From NCBI GenBank assembly GCA_903831085.1, contig CAIKWE010000036.1, positions 1 through 64,000 of the forward strand: a stretch of DNA of 64,000 nucleotides, written 5' to 3'. Below, piece after piece: positions 1 through 7,067 of the stretch. The notes beneath the pieces are model-generated. The model was not told where the DNA came from and searched no databases. It saw only the letters and a list, made by a program, of their open reading frames with translations. A program made the translations under genes and the position numbers. This stretch comes from an uncultured Verrucomicrobiota bacterium. GTDB taxonomy: Bacteria > Verrucomicrobiota > Kiritimatiellia > Kiritimatiellales > Tichowtungiaceae. Within the stretch, counting starts at the first letter, position 1; each line of letters opens with the position of its first letter.

Positions 1-207
1 CTGATCGACATGTGTCCTCCTTATTCGTTTTTACCCGCAGAATACTAACTCTGCGAGTGGTTTCGTTTAAGGGGGTCAGGTCACACAGATTGAAGAAGGT
101 CAGCGGCTTTCACGGGAGTATGCCGAGAAGTTTATTAAAAAGTAGCGCACGCTAAGCATCAGGGGATCACATATGAAATTCATAATCCCAGGTGGTTAGG
201 TGCGGTC
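1..207. other. Left-edge spacer, no supported gene
   Basis: No convincing gene is visible. A 6-bp stem (CGCAGA/TCTGCG) spans about 36-55. A short open frame ends at 147-149 with residues IEEGQRLSREYAEKFIKK, preceded by a stop codon, so at most it is the tail of a broken gene. The word GGGGTCAGGTCACAC sits at about 70-85 and may be a mobile-element edge, but this is not provable here. Confidence 0.4.
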
Positions 208-831
208 TTAAAATTTGGCGTTAAAAATTTTATATTTGTGAGCAGCGACGGTGCAGGCAGGGGTGTTTTTCAAATCATTATACTTCTTTAATTCCGCACG
301 TACTCGATGTTGCCCGTCCGAGGACAACCGATTATAAGCGTCTATTTTTCTCAGTAGGAATTTCAGCCTTAAATACTCCACGTCCCATCCAAACCGTCTA
401 TCAAACCCGTAGCTTCCCTGAGGATTTTCTCCAAAATTTATTTCTATTACAGCTCGCTGCTGCTCCCGTTCATGATCATCCAATAAAACCCAACAATTAA
501 ATGACGCGTTGGCGGCCACTTTTGCCTCAATTAATACAGAAAGATGTCCAACGTAAATAGACGCAGTCAACACACCGGCACCACACAGAAGATTTTCAAG
601 TCCGAATGGTAAAAAACGCAATGCATGTAGGATAAAAAAACAAATTAGTGATAGCATCGTTGCCCAAAAAATAAAAAAGCACATGAACCCAAACCTTAAT
701 CGCACTGGCTTCTGTGATGGCGGATTAAAAAGCCACGCCACCACTCTCAAATTGGCTGCAACCCACCCTGTGAAAAGACAGCACAAAATAAAAATGCCAA
801 GGCATTCACCAATTGCCGCCAAGATGTCCAT
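208..831 (-). CDS. Hypothetical membrane protein
   Basis: This is a 207-residue protein I do not recognise. The N-terminal half holds about three hydrophobic segments (residues ~5-27, ~45-70 and ~75-100). The C-terminal half is soluble, charged and probably cytoplasmic, with the motif FGWDVEYLRLKFLLRKIDAYNR. The gene is AT-richer than the backbone and lies in the accessory block that ends at the tRNA-Arg scar near 3336. It runs co-directionally with the DUF1566 gene upstream. A domain assignment would need a profile search. Confidence 0.55.
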   Translation of the reverse strand: MDILAAIGECLGIFILCCLFTGWVAANLRVVAWLFNPPSQKPVRLRFGFMCFFIFWATMLSLICFFILHALRFLPFGLENLLCGAGVLTASIYVGHLSVLIEAKVAANASFNCWVLLDDHEREQQRAVIEINFGENPQGSYGFDRRFGWDVEYLRLKFLLRKIDAYNRLSSDGQHRVRAELKKYNDLKNTPACTVAAHKYKIFNAKF

Positions 832-870
832 GACTGCTCCTTTAAAAATCAGCGTATTTTTATGGTTTTT

Positions 871-1674
871 TCACGGCTGCTTACGTCGAAGAAACTCCGC
901 TAGGCCACTATCCATACTCTCCGAAGAACCAATCATTTTCCCATTTGGATAATGCAGACAACCAGTCATCTTCATCACATATTCTTTGGCGTTATCAGCC
1001 AATTTGAACACCGCCGGATTTGTTTTTGTAAGCTTTGGGTGATCATTGCGGATTTTATCTACCTCCCAGTATAAATCTTCAATAAGATTACAAACCTCAT
1101 TGGTGTTTAAACCCTCGGCTTCAACGCACACCTTAATATTACGCGCAAACCCAAGAAGACGATTCCTGATTTGCCCTGAAACAAGAGGATCGCGAGCAAG
1201 TGTTTCGGAACCTCTGACAAGGCCATGCAGCACTTCGCGTGGTGTCATCTTTTCATTCCATCCATCTCGCACCGGCCACACGTCGTAGCGGCAGGTCTTA
1301 GCGGCGCCGTCACCCATGTCGCCATCGCCCATATCCACGCCCCATGCGTCACCTGGTACGTGAGCGTAGGATGTGCCTGACCAGTAGTAGTTAGACTGCA
1401 CGTTGGTGAACGGCGTTCCCCTTGTTCCTTCCCATGCTTCAGAATGATCCCCATTTTTCCGAAAGAGTGTGTCTAATTCTGCTGTACCGCCATTTTTTGC
1501 AACCAAGGGTAACCGCCAGTCACTGTGACCGGCAAAATTAAAATCCTCACAGTGTTTTACGGCTTCGAACCAACTCATCAGGCCGTGATTAGCATCCTTC
1601 GTCCACACTAGCCCGGTTGTGTTGTCTGTAACTGTTCCGTCTCCATTATCAACATACCGTGAGGATTTTTCCAT
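871..1674 (-). CDS. DUF1566 (Lcl-type) domain protein
   Basis: The N-terminal ~130 of 267 residues match the DUF1566/Lcl C-terminal pattern: VDNGDGTVTDNTTGLVWTKD, then SDWRLPLV, YYWSGTSY and a closing VWPVRDG. This fold is common in secreted or surface proteins of Gram-negative bacteria and is sometimes implicated in adhesion. No signal peptide is visible at the chosen start (MEKSSRYVDNGDG). The C-terminal ~130 residues are an unrelated, mostly helical, charged region that I do not recognise, so the architecture is atypical. An upstream overlapping ORF (1608-1844) could hide a frameshifted N-terminus, but nothing in it resembles a signal sequence. Confidence 0.75.
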   Translation of the reverse strand: MEKSSRYVDNGDGTVTDNTTGLVWTKDANHGLMSWFEAVKHCEDFNFAGHSDWRLPLVAKNGGTAELDTLFRKNGDHSEAWEGTRGTPFTNVQSNYYWSGTSYAHVPGDAWGVDMGDGDMGDGAAKTCRYDVWPVRDGWNEKMTPREVLHGLVRGSETLARDPLVSGQIRNRLLGFARNIKVCVEAEGLNTNEVCNLIEDLYWEVDKIRNDHPKLTKTNPAVFKLADNAKEYVMKMTGCLHYPNGKMIGSSESMDSGLAEFLRRKQP

Positions 1675-1865
1675 GAGTAGACCCCTTTTGCGGGAACACT
1701 ACAGCCCGGCAAAAACATTTCAAGGGAATCCGCCGACATGGTCGGTTCGTAACCCAGGCGATTCAACCCACGGCACCGGAGATGGACAAACCCAGAAACA
1801 CCCACTAGCATGAACCCGCTTAGACTAACCTTGAAGGGGTGCACAAAATGAATCAGGTCACAATT

Positions 1866-2537
1866 ATGAAGAAAGCAACTGTCATTCTGTTGCTGCTATT
1901 ATCAGGAAATGTCAGAGCCGTCTCTTTTGACAACTTGGATAAGGAAGCTCAGTTGCTACTATTGTCAGGAAACGTCGGAACCAACTCTCTTGATAACCTA
2001 GATAAGGACGCTGAATCCCAAGCTCAGTGGGATGTAGATTTTAAAGATGATAATTGTTTCATGCAAATCGTCATGAGATACAACGACGGGTCAACAAAAG
2101 CTATGGAACGCGCTGGGTTAGGCGTTTGTTATAACCTCAAAAATAAAAACGTTAAGTATATTATATTTTTTCTCCCCGCTGGTGTTGACGCCGAGGCAGG
2201 CCTTACGGTCAGATTTATAGATTTTGTCCCAGGTGGGGATACCTATAATTTAGTACCTTCACAAGATGGTTTTCTTGATCTGCCGATTAATGATTGCAAT
2301 AAAGAATATTGTGCTTCAAGAGTGCATCCAGAGATTCAAAGTGAAGATCATTCAAAAATAAATCTTCTGGAAGAGTTAATGTCCCGTGAATATGTCTGGC
2401 TGTTGTTTATGCGAAATGGAAATGCAGAACGAGCGATGATACCTATTTATAAGTTCAGAGATGAATTTTCCAAAATAAAAGATAGTAAGTCGAACATCGG
2501 GGTATCGGGGACGTCGCAAGAACCTCTCCGCCCCTAA
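1866..2537 (+). CDS. Secreted IalB-like protein
   Basis: Starting at MKKATVILLLLLSGNVRA gives a clear signal peptide. The ORF track starts 9 codons earlier without an SD. The 223-residue product resembles the invasion-associated locus B (IalB) fold: a GVCYN...IIFFLPAGVDAEAGL strand, a paired-cysteine segment (NDCNKEYC) and a final IYKFRDEF helix. IalB proteins are periplasmic or exported and of poorly known function. The 21 residues spanning the signal peptide end are tandemly duplicated (see the repeat entry). The gene lies in the AT-rich accessory block. Assignment to the family is from pattern only. Confidence 0.6.
   Translation: MKKATVILLLLLSGNVRAVSFDNLDKEAQLLLLSGNVGTNSLDNLDKDAESQAQWDVDFKDDNCFMQIVMRYNDGSTKAMERAGLGVCYNLKNKNVKYIIFFLPAGVDAEAGLTVRFIDFVPGGDTYNLVPSQDGFLDLPINDCNKEYCASRVHPEIQSEDHSKINLLEELMSREYVWLLFMRNGNAERAMIPIYKFRDEFSKIKDSKSNIGVSGTSQEPLRP
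1890..2015 (+). repeat. 63-bp tandem duplication inside IalB-like gene
   Basis: Two adjacent 63-nt units (1890-1952 and 1953-2015) encode LLLLSGNVRAVSFDNLDKEAQ and LLLLSGNVGTNSLDNLDKDAE. The unit length is a multiple of three, so the frame is kept. The second copy repeats part of the hydrophobic signal core just after the likely cleavage site. Confidence 0.85.
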
Positions 2538-2667
2538 CACCAGGCAGAAGGGTCAGCCCGCGCATTGCAGCATTTTGAATCCTGACGGCCCTCGATCCCT
2601 GAACATTCCACACATCAACTGACAACCGACAACTATGAACCGATAACGCACCTTCGGCATTTGATTT

Positions 2668-2694
2668 TCCTCCTTACGGTAAGGAGGAATCATC
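2668..2694 (+). promoter_or_regulatory. SD-sequestering hairpin in a phage-like leader
   Basis: TCCTCCTTAC-G-GTAAGGAGGA is a perfect 10-bp inverted repeat whose right arm contains the Shine-Dalgarno AAGGAGG, 7 nt before the ATG at 2695. Folding would hide the ribosome binding site. The preceding word CATTTGATTTTCC recurs ahead of the portal remnant at 26202. Confidence 0.6.
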
Positions 2695-3021
2695 ATGCTA
2701 CAAACAATGCTCATCAAACTGGGGCTGTCGCTGTTCAAGTTACTGCCCTTGGAACAAATCGTTGCCAAAGTGCTCACCGCCGCTATCCAGCGCATCATGC
2801 TGTCCAAAAAGACCGCCGCGCAGATCGCGCAAGTCCGCAAAACCGTTATTCACTTAACGGAGCTTGTGGCGCTCATTGACCCGATGCTGGCCGACAAAGC
2901 CGTCACCGGTGACGAAGCCAAACAAATGTTTGATGCGGTCAACCAGACCCGGCTGGAGATTTTGAATCTCTGGGCCAATGGCGAATCTGCCAAACAACTC
3001 GAAGCCAAGCTCCCCAACTGA
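2695..3021 (+). CDS. Small phage-like hypothetical protein
   Basis: This is a 108-residue, mostly helical protein with a hydrophobic N-terminus (LIKLGLSLFKLLPLEQIV) and no recognised domain. The start has a strong AAGGAGG ribosome site inside a hairpin. A rho-independent terminator follows 30 nt after the stop. The leader is shared with the Mu-like portal fragment at 26.2 kb. Together with the nearby tRNA scar this suggests a small virion- or lysis-region gene of a related prophage. That role is inference only; the protein sequence itself shows no diagnostic motif. Confidence 0.6.
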   Translation: MLQTMLIKLGLSLFKLLPLEQIVAKVLTAAIQRIMLSKKTAAQIAQVRKTVIHLTELVALIDPMLADKAVTGDEAKQMFDAVNQTRLEILNLWANGESAKQLEAKLPN

Positions 3022-3049
3022 CCGCTGATCGAATTTTGATCTCTGGTCT

Positions 3050-3072
3050 TGCCGCCTTCGGGCGGCTTTTTT
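3050..3072 (+). terminator. Rho-independent terminator
   Basis: The stem GCCGCC-TTCG-GGCGGC has a UUCG-type loop and is followed by TTTTTTATT. It terminates the small gene ending at 3021. Confidence 0.9.
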
Positions 3073-3290
3073 ATTATCTCAGCCATCTGTTCATTTAGGG
3101 AAGCAGACACCAAAAAATCGGCGCTGAAACACTCTGAAAAGTGTGGCGAAAAGTGTGGCTTTCACCCATCAAAAAGCACCGTTTTTCATACCATTTCAAT
3201 ACCCTTGACAAATCAGGTTTGTTTTTGTAGCTTGCTGATAGTCAGAGACTTACTGAAACAAAAAGTCACCGGCTGAATACTAAAAAATAG

Positions 3291-3336
3291 ATTTCTAATC
3301 CGACGGTCACAGGTTCGAATCCTGTCCGGGGTACCA
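3291..3336 (+). other. tRNA-Arg(TCT) 3' half, probable att scar
   Basis: From the anticodon loop onward this is a well-formed tRNA: loop TTTCTAA (anticodon TCT), stem strand TCCGA, 5-nt variable loop, T arm ACAGG-TTCGAAT-CCTGT, acceptor CCGGGGT, then A and CCA. The expected 5' half (acceptor ACCCCGG and anticodon strand TCGGA) is absent upstream, where the sequence is AT-rich and unrelated. tRNA 3' halves are classic integrase attachment sites, so this probably marks the end of an integrated element lying to the left. Confidence 0.8.
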
Positions 3337-3355
3337 TTTTAAGGAAGAAACCAAG

Positions 3356-4450
3356 ATGAATCATTCGTGGGTGGAAATTGATATCGGGCGGCTGAAGCAG
3401 AACATTCGCGCTTTGCGTTCGTCTGTTCCGTCAGAAACCGCTGTTATATTTGTCGTTAAAGCCGATGCGTACAGTCACGGAATGGTTCCGGTCGCACGGG
3501 CCGCCGCCGAAGAGGGGATCAACTGGTTCGCCGTGGCTTTTCTTGACGAGGCACTCAAAATTCGCACGGCGTTACCGGACGTCAATATTCTGGTGATGGG
3601 GTTGGTGCTTCCCGAACATGTCGGCGAACTGCTCGAAAAACGGATTTTTCCTATCGTTACCTGTCTCGAGCACGGACTGGCGTTGGCCGAAGCCGCACGG
3701 GCCATGGGCAAAACGCTTCCGGTGCATCTCAAGGTGGATACCGGTATGGGGCGCCTCGGTGTGCAGTGGAACGAGGTCTCTGCGACAGTTAAGGCACTGA
3801 ATGAAGCGGGTGGCCTGGAGCTGATCGGCGTTTGCAGTCATTTTGCACGCGTAGAGCCGGATCAGCCCGACCACGCCTCGGCGCAGGCCGAAAAATTCAA
3901 TGAGGCGCTCAAACATCTGCCCGCAAAAATTTTCAAGCATCTCTCCAGTAGCCGTGCCGCGCTGTATTTCTCCGGATGGGACTTGGATGGCATCCGGCAG
4001 GGCATCGTGCTGTACGGGTACGGCGCCAACGACCCGAAAGGACGGTTTCAGACGAAGCCGATCCTTCAGTGGAAAGCCCGTGTGGTTCAGGTTAAAAAAG
4101 TTCCGGCCGATTTTGCGGTCGGTTATTACAGCACCTATCGCACGGAGTATCCCACGCAGATCGCCACGCTGGCAGTCGGCTACGCGGACGGTTATAACCG
4201 CGCGTTGAGCAACAAGGGCGATGTGCTGATCGGCGGGCGGCGTTGCGCGGTGGTCGGGCGTGTCAGCATGAACTGGATCACGGTGGATGTTGGGCCGGAT
4301 GCCAAGGTGAAGATGGGCGATGAGGCGGTTTTGATCGGCCAGCAAGGCGAAGAATCGGTCTGGGCTGATGAGCTTTCTAAAATCTGCCGGACGATCCCCT
4401 ACGAGATTCTCACCAGCATCAATGCGGCGCTTATGCGCAAATACGTTTAG
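3356..4450 (+). CDS. alr: Alanine racemase
   Basis: This PLP-dependent enzyme interconverts L- and D-alanine for peptidoglycan. It has 364 residues, normal for the family. The PLP lysine is K35 in VVKADAYSHG. The N-terminal barrel carries HLKVDTGMGRLG, and the second catalytic tyrosine is likely Y247 in VGYYSTY, followed by LAVGYADGYNR and VGRVSMNW. AAGGA lies 10 nt before the ATG. It is the first backbone gene after the tRNA-Arg scar and its end overlaps the convergent small membrane gene by 4 bp. D-Ala would feed the ddl encoded at 20.3 kb. Confidence 0.95.
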   Translation: MNHSWVEIDIGRLKQNIRALRSSVPSETAVIFVVKADAYSHGMVPVARAAAEEGINWFAVAFLDEALKIRTALPDVNILVMGLVLPEHVGELLEKRIFPIVTCLEHGLALAEAARAMGKTLPVHLKVDTGMGRLGVQWNEVSATVKALNEAGGLELIGVCSHFARVEPDQPDHASAQAEKFNEALKHLPAKIFKHLSSSRAALYFSGWDLDGIRQGIVLYGYGANDPKGRFQTKPILQWKARVVQVKKVPADFAVGYYSTYRTEYPTQIATLAVGYADGYNRALSNKGDVLIGGRRCAVVGRVSMNWITVDVGPDAKVKMGDEAVLIGQQGEESVWADELSKICRTIPYEILTSINAALMRKYV

Positions 4451-4665
4451 AGATCCTTGCCGAACCAGCGCTTGGACGTGCCGATGATGATGCAGAGGCC
4501 GGAAATAATGACACCTGCAACCAACGCCAGAGAGCGGTAGCGCTGGATTTGCACATCATATGCCGCCGGTTTGAGCAGAATATAGATCGCAATCCCAATG
4601 GAAAGAGACACGGCGGATAACCACCAGAGTCCCGCATGTCGATTTGGTTTCATCATAGACATCAT
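4447..4665 (-). CDS. Small two-TM membrane protein
   Basis: This 72-residue protein has two hydrophobic helices (about LWWLSAVSLSIGIAIYILL and SLALVAGVIISGLCIIIG) and a short basic C-terminus. It lies 65 nt downstream of batD on the same strand and may be the last gene of the Bat operon. Its stop overlaps that of alr. I do not recognise a family, and the coding call rests on hydrophobic pattern and placement. Confidence 0.5.
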   Translation of the reverse strand: MMSMMKPNRHAGLWWLSAVSLSIGIAIYILLKPAAYDVQIQRYRSLALVAGVIISGLCIIIGTSKRWFGKDL

Positions 4666-4730
4666 AAAGCCCGCCCAGAGTACTGTTTTATTATCCCCTT
4701 ACAAGTTAAAACCTTTTTACAGCCGTTTTC

Positions 4731-6488
4731 TTAGAGCTTTGCCTTTTCACACTGTTTCAATATTTGTTCTAGACCGCCTTGCAGTTTCTCCATGCCTTCG
4801 GGCGATACAGTTCCCGGCTGTCCGTAACGGCAGGCTTCCACCTGCTCAAAGATCGTGCGAAGCATGTTAATTTTTTCCGGATCAAAACCGGCGCGGCCCA
4901 TGGTTTGCAACACGGTGGAAGAGGTTACATCACCCGGCGGCAAATTGAGACGATGGCCGAAATAATCAGCCAACGCATTCCAAAGTGCGTCATAAAAAGC
5001 CGGAACGTCAACACGCCGTTTTGCATGTTCGGCGACGCGCAGCGCCTTGCGTGCGGCTCTGGGCGCTTTTTGTCTCCGTACCCGAGCCGTGTCGCTTTGC
5101 CGGTTCCGGCGGAGCCTTTGACCCAGAAAGAAAGCGGCGCCAGTCACCAGTACGGCGGGAAGCGTCCATAACCAGGGCCGGATGCGCAGCCAGAGGTTTT
5201 TAAGCCGGGTGACAATGCGTTGCAGATCGCTTTCGGTCGCAAACGGGGTTTCCGTCGGCGGCAGAACGATCGAATCTTTCGCCGCGAACACCTGCGCGGT
5301 ACTGTTGGATGTCGCTGTTACGGCGATCGGAATCGGCGCGCTGTTTACTGTGCGGTACTGTCCGGATTGCGTGTCGAAAAATGAAAACGGAATCACCGGA
5401 ATTTCTTTCGCGTCAGCGGTGCGCGGCGAAATAACCTGTTCAAACCGGACGGTGTTGTTCTCCTGTTTGCGGACCGGCTCGCCGAAAAGCCTGAATAATC
5501 CGTTCGTGGGCAAAGTAGGCGACATAACGCGGTCAAAATTTCCGTCGCCGCTGATCGTCATGGTCAGCGTGACCGGATCGCCCGGATGAATTTCCAGCGG
5601 TTGGGCGTTTACCTTAAAATCAAACCGTCCGACGGCACCGCTGAATCCGGACGGCCTGCCTGCTTCCGGAAGCGGCTTGACAGTAATGACGGCCTTTTCG
5701 ACCGGCAAATCAACCGGGCGTGTTTCGGTGCGCTGGAACATGGACCCGAAAAACGGGTTGCTGAACGGATCGTTCGAACGATTGTTTTGATTCGGAACGA
5801 CCACCTGTACGGTTATCGATGGCTTGAACTCAAACATACCAGAACTCACCGCACGGGTACGGGTTTGAAAACGGCGGATGTCGTATATGACGTTGTTGAT
5901 CGTGTCACGGCCGCCCGGAATTTCCTGCCATTGAAGTCCATCCAAACCGGCGCTGGGCATACCTTGCAGATTAATATTAGCCATCTGTAAGCCTTGCCGG
6001 GAATAAATGGAAAGCATCATTCCGAAGGGCTCCTGTACGTAAGCGCCTTCACGATCCACCGCAAGACGGGCAAAAACAATATCACTCCAGCTCTGTGGCT
6101 GTGCGGCGTCACCGGACGTGCTGACTACCTTCAGTTCGCCTTGTAGCATTTTGGTCTGTCCGTCCACTGTGTATTGGAACGGACCGATCACAAAGGTTCC
6201 GGTTTTTTGAGGGAAAACTTGAAAGGTAAACGTGGTAGCGTTGTCCGATGTTCCGCTGCTAGACCAGCTCATCTGCTTGGATTGTCCGGCGCCGACGAAT
6301 CGAAGGCCGAGAACATCGGGCAGGGCGGGTGGAACTGGATTTTTTGCATTCCGCACTTCAATGCTCAGTGTGGCCGATTCGCCAAGCTGGATCAGCGGTG
6401 GCTGAATCATCATCGTCGCCTCAAAGCCGAACGCATGGAGCGCCATCAGGCAAAAAACAATCAGCAATCTGAAATCTAGAATCTTCAA
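4731..6488 (-). CDS. batD: BatD-type aerotolerance protein
   Basis: This 585-residue protein has a signal peptide, immunoglobulin-like beta domains (QPPLIQLGESATLSIEVRN and a later NAQPLEIHPGDPVTLTMTISG repeat of the same theme), a TM helix near residue 440 (LWTLPAVLVTGAAFFLGQRL) and a cytoplasmic helical tail. This is the BatD layout. It begins with TTG at 6488, preceded by AGGAG. The start region is built from the iterated word GATTTCAGATTGCTGATTG seen elsewhere in this operon. BatD is thought to act with the VWA proteins BatA/B at the membrane; the biochemical role is unsettled. Confidence 0.88.
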   Translation of the reverse strand: MKILDFRLLIVFCLMALHAFGFEATMMIQPPLIQLGESATLSIEVRNAKNPVPPALPDVLGLRFVGAGQSKQMSWSSSGTSDNATTFTFQVFPQKTGTFVIGPFQYTVDGQTKMLQGELKVVSTSGDAAQPQSWSDIVFARLAVDREGAYVQEPFGMMLSIYSRQGLQMANINLQGMPSAGLDGLQWQEIPGGRDTINNVIYDIRRFQTRTRAVSSGMFEFKPSITVQVVVPNQNNRSNDPFSNPFFGSMFQRTETRPVDLPVEKAVITVKPLPEAGRPSGFSGAVGRFDFKVNAQPLEIHPGDPVTLTMTISGDGNFDRVMSPTLPTNGLFRLFGEPVRKQENNTVRFEQVISPRTADAKEIPVIPFSFFDTQSGQYRTVNSAPIPIAVTATSNSTAQVFAAKDSIVLPPTETPFATESDLQRIVTRLKNLWLRIRPWLWTLPAVLVTGAAFFLGQRLRRNRQSDTARVRRQKAPRAARKALRVAEHAKRRVDVPAFYDALWNALADYFGHRLNLPPGDVTSSTVLQTMGRAGFDPEKINMLRTIFEQVEACRYGQPGTVSPEGMEKLQGGLEQILKQCEKAKL

Positions 6489-6497
6489 TACACGCTC

Positions 6498-7067
6498 CTA
6501 CCAATCTTTTTCAACTCGCACCGGGCCGCCCAGAAACGGCTTCAAATTCGCCCGCCGATCCTGCTCATCCTGTTTCATCGCGTCAAGCAACTGCTGTGCT
6601 TCCTGCTCGCTCATTTCGCCAGCCTGCTGAGGCTTGGAGGGTTGAGGCTGTACTTTATTCTGATCGGACGGTTTCGACTGATCAGATTGCTTCTGTTCGT
6701 CCTGTTTCTGGTTCTGCTGGTCCTGTTGCTGTTTCTTCTCGTCCTTCTGCTTATCCTGACCGCTTTGCTGCTGTTGCTGATCCTGCTGGTTCTTCTGATC
6801 GTCTTTCTTTTGCTGGTCTTGATTTTTCTGCTGATCCTGCTTCTGCTGATCTTTATTTTTCTGTTGTTCCTCAATCAGTTTTTTCAGCTTCAGGAGTTTT
6901 TCGTCTTGCGGGAATTTGTTAAGAGCCTCCGCGACTAGATTGCTGGCGACCGGTGTATTGCCATAGATGTATTCTTTCGCGGCTGGATTGAAAAGCTGCA
7001 TGGCGGTCTGGGCAGAGGCCGTGGCGTACAAGGCGATGCAGATTAAAATGATTTGATAGCGCTTCAT
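6498..7067 (-). CDS. BatC/BatE-like Q/K/D-rich protein
   Basis: A signal peptide (MKRYQIILICIALYATASAQ) precedes a short TPR-like segment (AAKEYIYGNTPVASNLVAEALNKFPQDEKLL). Then comes ~80 residues of almost pure Q, K, D and N (DQQK-type iterations) and a short conserved-looking end, SEQEAQQLLDAMKQDEQDRR. The length is 189 residues. BatC proteins of Bat operons have the same TPR plus low-complexity pattern. The start overlaps batB's stop by 4 bp (ATGA), implying translational coupling. Confidence 0.75.
   Translation of the reverse strand: MKRYQIILICIALYATASAQTAMQLFNPAAKEYIYGNTPVASNLVAEALNKFPQDEKLLKLKKLIEEQQKNKDQQKQDQQKNQDQQKKDDQKNQQDQQQQQSGQDKQKDEKKQQQDQQNQKQDEQKQSDQSKPSDQNKVQPQPSKPQQAGEMSEQEAQQLLDAMKQDEQDRRANLKPFLGGPVRVEKDW

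Noticed and set aside
1608-1844. 78-aa minus-strand ORF upstream of the DUF1566 gene
   Set aside because: It overlaps the DUF1566 start in another frame and shows no signal peptide or domain; possibly degenerate sequence.
3049-3276. 75-aa ORF next to the tRNA scar as an integrase tail
   Set aside because: It starts in a terminator and has no tyrosine-recombinase motif; the KCGEKCG string alone is not diagnostic.
3572-4345. 257-aa minus-strand ORF opposite alr
   Set aside because: Shadow of alanine racemase; no motif or ribosome site.
6642-6938. Leu-rich plus-strand ORF suggesting a membrane protein
   Set aside because: It is the antisense image of the Q/K/D-rich tract of the BatC-like gene.
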